The notes below the pieces were generated by a model. It saw nothing but the letters and a program-made list of their open reading frames with translations. It had not been told where the DNA came from and made no database searches. Position numbers and translations under genes: made by a program. A stretch of 64,000 nt of DNA from Sipunculus nudus (lineage: Eukaryota > Annelida > Sipuncula > Golfingiida > Sipunculidae): assembly GCA_026874595.1 (NCBI GenBank), contig CM049314.1:65942800-66006799 (forward strand), read 5' to 3'. Positions 24,601 through 36,461 of this stretch are shown here, piece by piece. How positions within the stretch are numbered: the stretch's first letter is position 1; each line of letters begins with the position of its first letter.

Positions 24601-25458
24601 TGTTTCGGAACCTAATATAAACAGATCACGTATGCGTGATGAAGATAAATTTTGTAATGGAGATAAAAAAAATCAGATTCTGTAACACTAGGCACCGTGA
24701 AATGTCTAGAGGAATGTATAAAGAAGTCAGTGTTTTTTTTTAACAAATAACTATAATTTATTCTTAAAACAACCCTAACATTACAGTACACTAAATCAAA
24801 ACAATTACACAGTACAATACCAGTTTAACAGCAAATCAATATAATCACACAACTTAATAAACAACGTGCACAGTACCGTGATACCACCACTGTCACAGCG
24901 ACAAGTTCTTTAAAATGTATAAGCCGGACGAACAGCCCACACAAACTCCCCCGGAGAATAACAGTCCAATGTAAAGCTCTTGTAACAATCCCGAAAGTAA
25001 ACTGAATACCAAATAAGGTTCGTCTCAAATCCAGATGGAAGTCTTAAGAAAATCTATAATTGCTGCAATTATCGGAATAGGTCGCACAAACTGACATACA
25101 CGCTTCTGTGTCCGCTGGAATATTCTCTCACCTCTCTCCCGGCTCTAAAACACAGCCCCCTATTTATAACTTCTCGCCTCCAGCCGAAAACCTTCCATTT
25201 CTCAACAGTCTAAAGAATGTAACATAGTACACAGTAGACACGCATTACAGGAACCATCTAGAAAATCGAATGCCGTGTCTCTACATATCAGGGTTCACAC
25301 GTCAGCCGACCCGGCTCGGCCAGGCGAGAAAGCCCCAAGCTGGTATGACAACGAGAGTTCAACCAGTACGGATTAAACAGAGAATGCAACCCGGCATGGC
25401 GAGGCCGTTACAACGCGAGTTACGCCCGTGTCACACAATAAAAAAGACATCTGTAACA
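24601..25458 (-). repeat. 5' LTR of the Gypsy element
   Basis: Minus-strand sequence starts TGTTACAG and ends CCGAAACA (TG...CA), 858 bp. It has TATAAATAGGGG near 25165 as a TATA-like box and AATAAATTATAGTTATTTG near 24745 as a polyadenylation region. Its sequence matches the inverted LTR at 21852-22516 over most of its length. Gag begins 167 bp downstream. Confidence 0.88.

Positions 25459-25513
<55 letters not shown>
25459..25513. repeat. (TA)n microsatellite at the right edge of the Gypsy element
   Basis: TA alternation begins at the first base outside the LTR (ACAGTATATAT...). The element's other end also abuts (TA)n. Confidence 0.97.
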
Positions 25514-25515
<2 letters not shown>

Positions 25516-27569
25516 TCATTTTGTGGAGTTATTAAAAATGGATTGTTTTTTTGGTTTATTTTTCTAGTGGTGAACTCATATTTCCGGCATGCGACCTGTG
25601 TGACCTGGGTTTCAGTCTGTATGATAGATAGCGCCACATGAAATGTTTGAAATGTTTGCAATCAATGGATAACTCAGGGTTTTAAAAAGGGAATAGGAAT
25701 ACGATGTGAAGATTCCTCGAGGAAAGCCTCAAGGCAGGATTCTATCAATGTATATAAAGATTTCAGGCGATTGGACTCATATCGGCCCAGAAGAATCCGG
25801 AATAACGCTTGAATGCTCAGATGGATTCATTTTTCCTCCAATTTGTTTCCATTCCACCTGCAAATTTTCCAAATTTCATACACGTATTCCTTTTCGAATG
25901 TTAATTTATAAAATAAAAATCGCCTTCTCGGGCCTTGAAGTTTTGTCTCACAAAGTCCGTAGAACAATTTTGCGTGGCCTTTGGTGTAATTTAATTACCA
26001 TAACGTTAGTAGTTAATGAAGAGCAATTTGGAACTGTTTCAAAGGTTACACGAAAAAAAAATGATGTGTCGCGGCACGGTAAGTAACGGAAGGGTAACTT
26101 GGGCCGGGAGACGTTCAGAAAAAAAACACGGGCTGCAAGAGTTCGTATAAATATGTTGTTGATTATTCTTAAACTTCGACAATTACATAATTAGTTGTTT
26201 TTTATGTAGACTGCTCCAGAAAAAATAATAGCTCTATGGAACTGCCACTCCTATTTTTTATGGATTTTTCCAACGTTATTGCCTCAATCCCTTTTATTCA
26301 CGAAGGATATATTGAAAATGGTTTTATTTGTCGCATGTACAATGTCAATCATTGCCCGATTAATTTTATGTGAAGATTCTAGGTAGATTGCTCGTTTCTA
26401 CCATGAATGTATAAATATAACCCATTCATTTGCTCCAGTCCAAATAACCCTAGAGGGTTGTACATGCAACCATTTTTCCACACATACACACATATGTATA
26501 TATAAATTATTATTATTATTATTATTATTATCATTATTATTATTAAATCGCTTGTTTATGTATGTTTGTATGTTTGTATGTTTGTATGTAGGTATTTATT
26601 CACTGGTTAAAACTTTTATATTCACTCTAGCTTTATGGGGGAGTTCAGCACTGAAAGAAAAAATAGTATTACTTCCCATCAAACGTAAATTATTTTGATT
26701 CCGGGTTACTTGACCAAACTTCCAGGAGAAAGTGGACGTCTTCTATCAAGTTATGCACTTAAATTAATGGGCAACAGAAGTACAGTACATATATAAAACT
26801 GAGGGATTTTAAATCTTTTTATAAGATGGCTAAACCTTTCATTTTTTATCACATTACATGTCATGTTTAATTTAGCTATTCGAGGCTAAAAAACCAGAAA
26901 ATAAATTCTCAGAGATTAAAACAAAATGTACCGGAAATAGGATATGTCTAGTTTTTTAATCATTCATTTAAGATAATTTAATTAAACGATGTAAGATCAT
27001 GCTTTGTGTAAATCGTTTTATCTGTGAACAGCATGGTGGGCTGCTTAAAGTGATATACATGAACTGCCATCAAAGCGTTTTCTGAATGACTGAAGATGGA
27101 TTGATTCATGGAAGGGTTTGCGTGAAATTCATACAGGGACCAAAAAAAAATAAAAAAAAATGCTTTTAGTGTTACAGCTTACACACAGAGAGCAGCACTT
27201 AGATTACTCCCAAAAATACAAACCGTGCACTTTAGAGAGAGAAGATTTGCTGCCTCCGTCAGGACGGTATGCATTAATCCACTTGTTCGTGTGTGTGTGT
27301 TGTGTGTTTTTGTGTTTGTTAACATCCTAACTCACTAAATTATGAACGGAAGCCTATGATATTTTCAGGACATTTCGGTAATAGGCCAATAAACAATCGC
27401 TTAGATTTGGTTTTGATCCGGACATGACTCGGATTCACGATCGTCATCAAGGAATATTCACAAATGTACAGTCATTTATGCATATCATCAAGGAATATTC
27501 ACAAATGTACACTCACCTATGCACAAATAAACCTGGGAATATGGGCCGAATAAGTTTATAAGTTGTAGT
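25514..27569. other. No gene seen; (TTA)n at 26507-26545
   Basis: A 126-codon open frame at 25706-26086 has no protein-like features and such lengths are expected by chance here. The rest is A+T-rich, with a TTA array and (TGTTTGTA)n near 26560. Confidence 0.45.
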
Positions 27570-28440
27570 TTTAGTGAGGTGGTCGTGTTATTGAGGCGAT
27601 TGTGTTCGTTAGATGATCCTGTTAATGGGGTGGTCGTATAAGTAAGGTGATCGTGTTAGTGAAGTGGTTGTTCCAGTGAGGTGGTCGTGTTATTGGGTTT
27701 GGTCATTTTAGTGAGGGTATCGTGTTAGTGGGGTGGTCGTATTAGTGAGGTGGTCGTTTTAGCGAGTTGGTTGTACCAGTGAGGTGGTCGTGTTATTGGG
27801 GTGGTCGTTTAGCGAGGCTGTTGTGTTAGATTGATGGCCATATATTTGGGGTTGTCATATTAGTAGGGTGGTTGTGTACGTTAGTGAGGTGGTCATGTAC
27901 GTTAGTGAGTCCTGTCAGCGGTATGGTCCTGTAATTGGTGGGGGGGGGGGGGGGGGGGCATGACAGCGGGCTGGCTATGTAGCTCGGCTGGAAATTTTAG
28001 TGGTTGGTCGTATTAGGGAGGTAGCCGTGTTAATGAGGTGGCCAGGTTATCGGGGTGATCTTGTCAGTCAAATTGACGCAAGAGCAGTATTTCCTTGTAT
28101 GTGCTGGCTAGTCGGTTATTTGTGTTGGTTGTGTGTGTTGGTCAGGATTTGTTTAGGTGGCGTTGTGGTATCAGTGGGGAGGTTGTATTAGTGGGGTTGT
28201 CATGTCACCGGGATAGTCGTATTAAAGGGGGTAGTATAAATGGAGTGGTCGTGTTAACGGGGTGTTCGTGTTAGTGGGGTGGTCATATTAATTAGGAGGT
28301 GGTCGTGTTAGCGTGGTTTTCTGATAATATAAGCAAGATCGTCGTCAGAGCAAATTGGTCATATGTGCAGGTTAGTCGGGTTTTATGAGTGGTCATTATA
28401 GCGGGGTGGCCGGTCAATTAGTGTGGGGTGTTCCCGGGAG
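27570..28440 (+). repeat. GGTGGTCGTGTTAGTGA minisatellite, unit about 19-20 bp
   Basis: Some 40 diverged units of the type GTGAGGTGGTCGTGTTAGT, with an interrupting G-run at 27939-27958. G and T dominate the plus strand strongly. No coding frame. Confidence 0.9.
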
Positions 28441-29305
28441 CGGTCGTCAGGCTGGAGCTTACCGCGTATGAACACAACATATACAAACCCGAGGTTCAAA
28501 GGTACTTGGTATTGACAAGGATTTTAATCTCCGTGGACAATATTTGCACTGAGATAACTTGATGGCTTGTGATGACATGCGAACAACAGCGTTGTATACT
28601 AACAGGGCTCGGTGAACTAACCACATACTATTGATAAGTAGCGTCTAAAACGTCAGACTTGTTGACACGCCGGTGATTGAATTCCGACGTGGGCAGGCAG
28701 GGGAGCTCTGAGCTATTAAACATGTCGCGACCCTAACTGACGACACCCAGTAATATTATACGAGGCTACTAAATTCACACGCGCGGTAATTTATTTGTAG
28801 GGTTATGCGCTAATTTTAATTAATAGATGATCCACCCGCGATGGGGTTGCAAATATTTTAAAATAAAATTAATAAAGAAAAATAAACAGAAGATTCCCTA
28901 CGCTTTGAAATAATGAGCCAGAATTGGATAAAAAAAAGGTCATCCGTAATGATTGGGCATAAAAGGAAAGTTTGTTGATAATTGTAACAAAATCTTTTCT
29001 CATAAAGATAACTTGGGCGTCGGCTATATTCCAATGCACATGTACCAATATGTACATAGACTGTTCTTTCAATGAAAGGTTGGGTAAATGGGACGGCCGA
29101 AATGAATGCCGATTCAACCGGTGTAATGACCTCGAGCTAACCTCCTTTCAGAATATCCCCCGGTTATCTGGAATTAATTCATATTAAATCCCCGGGGGTT
29201 GCCGGAAACCGATCACAGATTACTTCCCAAAGTTACCCCAACTCGCCGATCATAGTATTACAGTCCAAAAAAAATAAAAAAGTAGAAATCTTACTGATTG
29301 TGCCT
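28441..29305. other. No gene seen
   Basis: Moderately balanced composition around 28440-28800; no features recognised. Confidence 0.45.
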
Positions 29306-29318
29306 AAATAATAATAAT

Positions 29319-29375
<57 letters not shown>

Positions 29376-29560
29376 TATAATAGTAATAATAATAACAATA
29401 ATCACAACAAAAACAATAGTACTAATACTACTAATGATTATAATTAAATTATTATTATATAATAAAAATATTAATTATTTCACAACAATAACAATAGTAC
29501 TAATACTACTAATGATTATAAATAAATTATTATTATATAATAAAAATATTAATATTAATG

Positions 29561-29632
<72 letters not shown>

Positions 29633-29770
29633 GTAATAATAAAAACATGAAGAAGAGACAATGATACAATCAATAATAATAATCATTATTATCAATAATT
29701 ATAAAAAAAGCAGAAGTAGCACTACTACAAGTAGTAGTAGTAGTAGTAGTTGTTGTTGTTGTTGTTGTTG
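29306..29770. repeat. Trinucleotide arrays with a 78-bp tandem duplication
   Basis: (TAA)n at 29306-29375 and 29558-29632, (AGT)n and (TTG)n at 29727-29772. Between them a 78-bp unit starting CACAACAA is repeated at 29403 and 29481 with few changes. Confidence 0.95.
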
Positions 29771-30144
29771 TTGTAGTAACAGTAGTAGTTAGTATTATTA
29801 ATAGTATTGATTCTTGTTGTTGTTTCTGTTGTTAGTTGATCTAAGGTTATTGCACAAAATTAATATCTATTCCATCCTTCCCCAATATAATAATTTGAAT
29901 GCGAAATCAGTTCCCGGGGGGTAATCTGAAGCGGGATTAATCTGAAACCGCAACACCAGTGTACGCGATTGTAACAGTGGCGAGAGTTGGTCCCGCGATA
30001 ACAGTTGTTGCCAGCGAACACTGGAGTACCTCTCGAAATATCTACACCTCTGACTGTTACGACTTCAGGAGGAGTTAGGGCTTTGGGGGTTGAATATTAC
30101 TTTAATATCATGGTTGAGCCCAGAGAATAAGATCACAGCAACCA

Positions 30145-30163
30145 TGGCCAAACCTGTATCAGG
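30145..30163 (+). CDS. Candidate first coding exon (MAKPVS) of a plus-strand gene
   Basis: CAACCATGG is a strong translation-start context. The frame MAKPVS runs into TCAG|GTAGGT, a good 5' splice site, in phase 1. About 200 bp upstream (29930-30140) is more G+C-rich than its surroundings and could be 5' UTR or promoter. No following exon was identified with confidence. The terminal exon ending at 40884 is the only plus-strand candidate I found, and its phase would need intermediate exons. Confidence 0.35.
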
Positions 30164-31524
30164 TAGGTGGCAATAATCTGTGTAAACACACCTGTGGCAA
30201 CTTAGTTTATACGTATATTTGTTTGAATCATTGTATAGGTATACCCTTTAGCCTTGACAAGTTTTAATCATGCTTAGCTTCCAAGTAGGTCTTTGTACCT
30301 TAACTATAGCAAGTAGTATATAAAAAAAACATGGGTCTGCTTGTTGTTATTAACAATGGGCTGCAGTTTGGCTTGGCGATTATCAAACCAAAACCCTTTA
30401 TTATTAATCAAGATAATCCTCTTATAGTCTGTATTTATTTAGCGACTAGCTTGCTTCCAAAGATGTTTACGCTAAATTCCTAAACCTGGTTGGTTAAATC
30501 TGAATTAATATGGGCCGCTCCAACCATAATCCAGTTAACTTACTGAAGCAGATTTTGTGTATAGATACGTTAAGGGGTTCAGGGGTATTGGATACAGCAT
30601 TCGGTAAAATCTGATAGATTATAATATTGTCGGACGGATTATGTTAATCTATTTAGATCTTAGCAAACGGTGGGTAAACTGCAGTCAATCCAGATAAGAC
30701 CTGAATCCTTTTTTCTTCTGTTGTAATCCCACAACTGCATGCCATGTTTATTGTAGAAAAGTTGCTTAAGCTCACGGGTGATTCACCGTTTAAATACCGC
30801 TAGTTAAAAGATAAACCGTTTAAATTCAGTTTGTAAAATTAATAATTTAACCTCAGCTTAATTCCCAAGATGCATCATTGTAAAACCCTAAGAACTATAA
30901 ATCCATCGTTTTATAACGTGACTCAGACAGTGGATTTGAAAGTTGTAGGCCGCCTGGTGGTGGTCTGCATTTTTATTGATTTTATTTCAGATGATCTTTA
31001 TATTTTGGACTTTCCTATAGGATAATTACCTACACTTTTTGTGATTTCTAACATTCGTATGTTATCATCACATTCTTACCGTATCAGAAACGTTCTGTTG
31101 TTTCTTGTACTTGTAGTAGGTCACGGTAATGACAAACAAATTATTAACCATATTATATATTATCACATATTTTTAATATCAACCTCTTAAGCCTCTTATT
31201 TTATTTACCAAGTTTTAAGTGACGGTTTAAGATAATTAGGTATTATCATTCCAGTTTATGATTACTCTAAACTAGGTTTTAATTGTAATATTTCTTAGTT
31301 AACTCAGAAATAGAACCAAAATTATAATTCGAATTTTAATTTATTTCATCTCCAGTGTATAAATTAGTTCCCTAAATATCATGGGAGGATGATTACATTG
31401 ACCATCCTTCCTTGCTAAAAAGTGGGGCATATATACCCTAATCCCTGTATTGACACCCCTGCATGAACGTCGCAAAAGTTCTCGAACCATGTACATACAT
31501 AATCTGGCTTACTATGAAACTATC

Positions 31525-31564
<40 letters not shown>

Positions 31565-32384
31565 CTAAATAATACACCAACTGACACTTTGCATTTTACA
31601 AATTCAAAGTACATCTCATTCTAACGCACTCTGTCTTTCATTTTTATTTGTAGTAATGTGAAAATGACGTTTATTTTCTCAGGCTTAACATGTTTCGAAG
31701 CTCCTAAAAAGTAATGTTTAAGCAAGAGAGTGTTACATTAATGTTCTACTTAAATTTCGCCATTTTATTGAATGATAATACGAAGTCATAGCAGACCTAG
31801 TTGTTTATCCTTTTATTTTCAAAGATCAGATTATTTTTACATAAATAATAGGGGAGGATCATGAAGATGATTCAGGGGTTTTAAACCATATGTCTAACAG
31901 GATGCGATTATATTTATCTCGATTATTGCGATATCTCACGTGAAATATGTAATGATAATCCCTGGAACCTTTTGTAAAAATAGGCCAGAAAACGCCTATC
32001 CGATCGCACACAAGCTGTTCTTTTTGTTTATACCCTCGTGTTTATAACATGTGGGGGGCGACAAAAATATTTCAAACACATTCAACAAGGACATCTGACA
32101 GAATTTTGCAAGGGAGTTTAGCCACTTTAGATAACTTTTTTTTCCGTTTGCCAACATTTGTTACATAAATCCTATTATATGGAAAAGGTAGGTTATTAGC
32201 TTGTTTAAAGCTTTTATTCCATAGATGTGAATGGTTATCCCTTCCCAAATATCCTGGATCCTAAATATATAGGGGTCTGTTATTAAGCAAAACAAACAAA
32301 ACGAATAACCATATGGTGTCAAAATAAAACAACTAATTTCCTAAATCTATCCGACAGCTATATTATATATTTTAAACTTTTTGT
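30164..32384. other. No gene seen; (CT)n at 31531-31562
   Basis: Would be intron if the start exon at 30145 is real. No confident exon found. Confidence 0.4.
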
Positions 32385-32631
32385 AGGTAACCGACTCCAA
32401 TTTTAATCCAGCTTAACTAAGTGTATATACATTCTGCAGAATGCCATTTGTGTTTTAGCACACATTGCTGGCTCAAAACTATGGAACCCCCGAAAAACGC
32501 ATTTTTTTTGTGAGTGAAACCCTGAGTGGGGGCCGACTATGAAAAATTTCCCCGCCTTGGCCGAGTTTCGAACTCACGATTTCCTGGCTTGGAGTCCTGT
32601 GATTTATACCCTGGGCCAAAGAAGCATGTCG
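32385..32631 (-). mobile_element. tRNA-derived SINE copy, internally shortened
   Basis: The tail (GGTAACC..CCAATTTTAATCCAGCTTAA, TATATACATTCTGCAGAA) lies at the left and the tRNA head (GTTTCGAACTCACGATT as the inverted B-box region) at the right. The middle is partly deleted. The right end touches the 2.2 kb repeat. Confidence 0.78.
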
Positions 32632-34811
32632 TTTTTAGCTCAGCTGACTTTCAGTCATGCTGGGCTATAGCGATGGGTCTTTGTCCGTCGTCCTTCCGTC
32701 TGTCCGTCCGGCCGTCCGTTAGCAGGGCACAAATCGTAACCGTAGGGGCTAGGGCCATGAACCCTATGCAGTCTTAGAGGTTCTAAAAGATCTCCTTGCA
32801 AACCTGAAATTAGGTCACTGCGACCTATATTCTCGAAGTTATGGGGTGTGTTTGCACACCCAAGAAATAATTCTTTTAGCCAAAATTTTCATCCCAAACC
32901 TTCCACAAGGTCAAAGGTCAGGGTCACAGGATCCACTTCTTTGAAAAGGTTGTGGACACATTTCAAGCTAGACCTATCATTCCAAACCTTTCAGCACTGA
33001 TATCGCTTCTCTGCCAACAGGGGAAAAGACCTGTTGATTTTGAGGTCAAAGGTCAAGTTCACAGCACCCTCTTCTTGCGTGGAGTCATTTTCAGGCAAAC
33101 TTTTCAATCTATACTTTCCATCTGTCATACATGGCTTACCTATCAATAGGGGAAGAAGCCTATTGATGTTGAGTTCAAAAGGTCAAAGGTCAAGGTCACA
33201 ATATTGTTCTAAATGCTAGTGAACATATTTCAAGTGAAACTGTTCAACCCAAACCTTCAGTCTTTCACATATGCCACATCTATGCATCACTGAATGTGAT
33301 TCAAACTTCATATTTATGGGTCTTTTTGCATGAAGAAAAAACTAATTGATTTCGAGGTCAGCTGGTCAGGAGGTTAAAGGTTGCAGGTCTAAGTTATTCA
33401 CTCATTGGTTGCCAAGTAATTACACCCGGCCAGATGTAATTGGTCAGTAGTTACCCATCATTTAGAAAGAATCCAGTTGATATGTGGGCAAAAGGCCAAG
33501 GTCATAGGTCAGGTCAACTTATTTTGTAGACCATCTCTATTTTTCTTGTATATATAAGCTTGCACTCCAGTTGGTACATCTCACCGTGTGGCTGTAATTG
33601 TGAGTGACACTGGTGACATATGACTCCCTTTTGTATCAGGCTATTAAGTGATAAGGCTCAGTAATAAGTACCTCGTTACTGCATAACAAAACACTGTTGT
33701 TGGAATACTTCAGCCAGGAATTAACACTATGAGAGTATAGTATTAAGGTTTAGCTACTGATTTATAAGATGATGGGAACATTTTGCAGTTTATTTTATGG
33801 AATCATAGCAATAAACTTCGTTTCCTAGATATCTGAATATTTTTATATAAATCACCACGTATAAAAGCAAGTGTTTGTTCTCATAATATGTGGATGTGTA
33901 CTTGATTTAGGATGGCTTTTTTTATTAAAGGACTCTTAGTCATGCTTTCTGCATTTCTATTCTTTCAGGTTTTGCAGTTTACCAACCCTGCTGACCCCAT
34001 TGAAAAGCAGAGTGATAATAAAAAATATTGGACCTACACTTTTACATTTGCATATCTATAAATCTGATATGAGCGCCTGAACAGGCCTTCTGAATTGTTT
34101 TGGACATTCATTACTGTAACATCATTTGGAGAATTTGCCCCAAGTTTGGTCTCTTGTAGGAGGATGTGTGATATCAAATGTCCGACTTGTCAGAAATCCA
34201 TTATTTCTGCCAGTTAGCCACCTTAGAAATCCTTTTTTCAGTGCAGTTTCAGTAATTTACCTTCAATTTTTGGTCCGATTTAGAGAATGGTTGTTGTCTG
34301 ATTTCAGACCTGTCAGAAGTCCAAAATGGCCACCAGGCAACCATCTTTAAATTCCTTTTGATCATATTATCTCAAGAACTGTTAAAGTGAAGGCAGTCGG
34401 ACGTATATTAATGTAATCTTGCAAAGGATTGGGTCAAATATTTCTTAATAAATATTATCATCATATATGAAAGTGCAGTACAGTTGGCTTGTATTGAATA
34501 AAATTCATACAGAAGCACCTGTTTCTCAATAATCTTATATTTGCCCTTTGTGGTGTTCCTTTTGAGACTGACAGGTATCAAGTAAGCTATGGGAATAGTT
34601 CTGGATACCTTAACAATCATACATTTTCCTCAGACCATCAATTCACTGTGTTTTAACCAGACATAGGTGATATATATATCTGTTGTCGTAGAAAATTTCA
34701 ACAAATTGGCAAATCGGTTCTTCAAAATTTGACTGGAAGTTGTGAATCTCAGCCCATGATGTCACAGGTCATGCTTGGCACCTGAGCGTCATGACCCATG
34801 GGTCACTTGTT
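32632..34811 (+). mobile_element. 2.2 kb interspersed repeat rich in AAGGTCA
   Basis: The left end TTTTTAGCTCAGCTGAC is followed by TTTGTCCGTCGTCCTTCCGT. The interior repeats AGGTCAAAGGTCAAGGTCAC-like words at 32910, 33045, 33178 and 33355. The right end is CCATGGGTCACTTGTT. From memory, repeats with such ends are common in bivalve genomes. It has no transposase frame; class unassigned. Confidence 0.65.
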
Positions 34812-35009
34812 TCATGACACGCTTTGTGATCATTCATTCGCAAACTTCACAGACATCTTTCGTGATCTGATTTTGCTTATTATAAAAAGGATGTCTGTGA
34901 AAGAGAAAAATAATTATCAACTTTCAGCTCCTTCAACCCAAAAGAACCGTACAGCTGCAAACCAATGCACTCTGACAGATTTTGTGTCTGTGTGTTTAAT
35001 ATTAAAACT

Positions 35010-35235
35010 GTTTCCGTGGTAGAGCACGAGACTCAAAGCCAGGAAATCGTGAATTTGAAGAACGGTGGGATTTTATCTTTCAAGGTCGGCCACTATCAAT
35101 GTTGAGCGCTCTGCAAGCTTAATGGTAGGCCCCACGGTCGAGGTTCACAAGTGTGTCTTTCGGGGGTTCCTCGGTGGTATGAATAGACGCGTGTGAAAAC
35201 ATAATCTGCACGGTTGTTGCAAAGAAAATCCTGGA
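35010..35235 (+). mobile_element. tRNA-derived SINE copy, 3' truncated
   Basis: Has GTGGTAGAGCACGAGACTCAAAGCC (head), ATCGTGAATTTGAAG (degraded B box), GAGCGCTCTGCAAGCTTAAT and GGGGGTTCCTCGGTGGTAT (body). The tail is missing. Confidence 0.8.
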
Positions 35236-35239
35236 TACC

Positions 35240-36070
35240 TGATGTATGACTCAAGAAAATGGTCGAAATGTTTGGTAAAGGAGTAATCTGGTTAAACTGC
35301 CGCTCTGGAGAGTTGAACAGTCAACGACGTTGGCTGTATGTAACACGATATGTGCCGACAGGAGCCCAAGGTTGAGAGTCCGGGCTGTTCTATAACGAGT
35401 TGTAGGTGTTTTCAATGAGGCAGCAAATTGCCTGCACATGGGTTAATCACACAAGTGCAGAAACGCTGAATCGAGGCCACCTAAAGCTTATTATATGAAA
35501 AGGGAGCAGCTGTTTTGGCTTTAGCATATCAGATATATGTTTTGTAAGGCTGTCATTAATTTTTGATGACAGACCCATGCGACGATATTCTATGAGACGA
35601 TGGTGGGTTGGCCGCTATTATTAAGGAATTCGCCAAAAGGGCGCTTCAATAGGACCCCCGACCTGAATTTTTACTGCTCTGGCTCGATTGATATTAAAGC
35701 AATTTTTTTACATATGCTTTCCATGGAAAGTTGCATAAAACTTTTGGATTATAGTAACTGAAATTAATGTGAAAACATGCTTTTTTACTTTAAAGACCCT
35801 TACTGAAAAAAAATATGCGTAAAAATAAATACTTTTATGACATCTGTATGTGGCGCATTGCGGGGAAAACCTTTTCTGTCGCTCGAAGCTTCAGGAAACC
35901 TTCTGATAGGCTAAAACCATGTATACCGGTACACTTCTGAGTGTAATACAGTGTCCGATTTCGCTTGTAATTTACCGACCTTGGCGTGATCACCCTAGAG
36001 CTTATCTGGTGTCTTCTCGGTCGATATGGGTCCAACCTACACCTAACTCTCTCCGCAGGTAGATTCCTAC
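35240..36070. other. No gene seen
   Basis: No supported feature. Confidence 0.4.
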
Positions 36071-36131
36071 CTTTAGACTGTCTTTTGGTATCTCCGTTTC
36101 GCATTCTGGTGTCTTTATCTGACTGATCCAT
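36071..36131 (-). CDS. Candidate first coding exon of a minus-strand gene
   Basis: ATG at 36131 opens MDQSDKDTRMRNGDTKRQSK, followed by AAAG|GTAGGA, a reasonable donor in phase 1. About 40 bases upstream the minus strand reads AAGATGGCGGCAC, a sequence common in 5' UTRs. The peptide is polar and charged, unlike the A+T-rich flank translations. No downstream exon was found, and similarity to any family is not apparent. Confidence 0.3.
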
Positions 36132-36461
36132 TCATCTTGAGCATTTTAAAAGCGTTGACGTGCCGCCATCTTTCGTACAAAAGAAAACCCGGAAATAACA
36201 AATCGGAATTTAGGATAAGCAATATACATGCATCAAATATTTAGCATTTAGGTTTAATAAAGGCATAATATATGCCACAAAAATATATCATAAAATGTAA
36301 AGGCATAATAAAGAAAGTATAAAAATAAGATATCTTATAATTTATTCTTTGGAAATACAAATAAGAATAAATTAGATATATTTTATATTTAGTTATAATG
36401 TTATCTGCTACATGTACTGGTCGTGTATGTGTGTTTTCGAGTGTACACATTCATAGATAAC

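Larger units (their letters stand above)
21464..25458 (-). mobile_element. Degraded Ty3/Gypsy LTR retrotransposon
   Basis: Minus-strand order: 5' LTR (25458-24601), gag with frameshifts (24434 to about 23180), a spacer in which I see no D-S/T-G protease motif, reverse transcriptase N-terminal part (22810-22517), an inverted LTR (22516-21852), and the reverse transcriptase C-terminal part (21851-21470). Integrase and a 3' LTR in the right orientation are missing. Several frameshifts and deletions make it inactive. Confidence 0.9.

Noticed and set aside
25706-26086. 126-codon plus-strand open frame
   Set aside because: Several frames of this length are expected by chance in 64 kb of A+T-rich DNA; it has no protein-like features.
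29306-29770. CRISPR-like or satellite array
   Set aside because: Simple trinucleotide repeats and one tandem duplication, with no spaced unique segments; the genome is eukaryotic.
33969-34061. TTTCAG acceptor followed by a 29-codon open frame
   Set aside because: Lies inside the 2.2 kb dispersed repeat and ends without a donor or family match.
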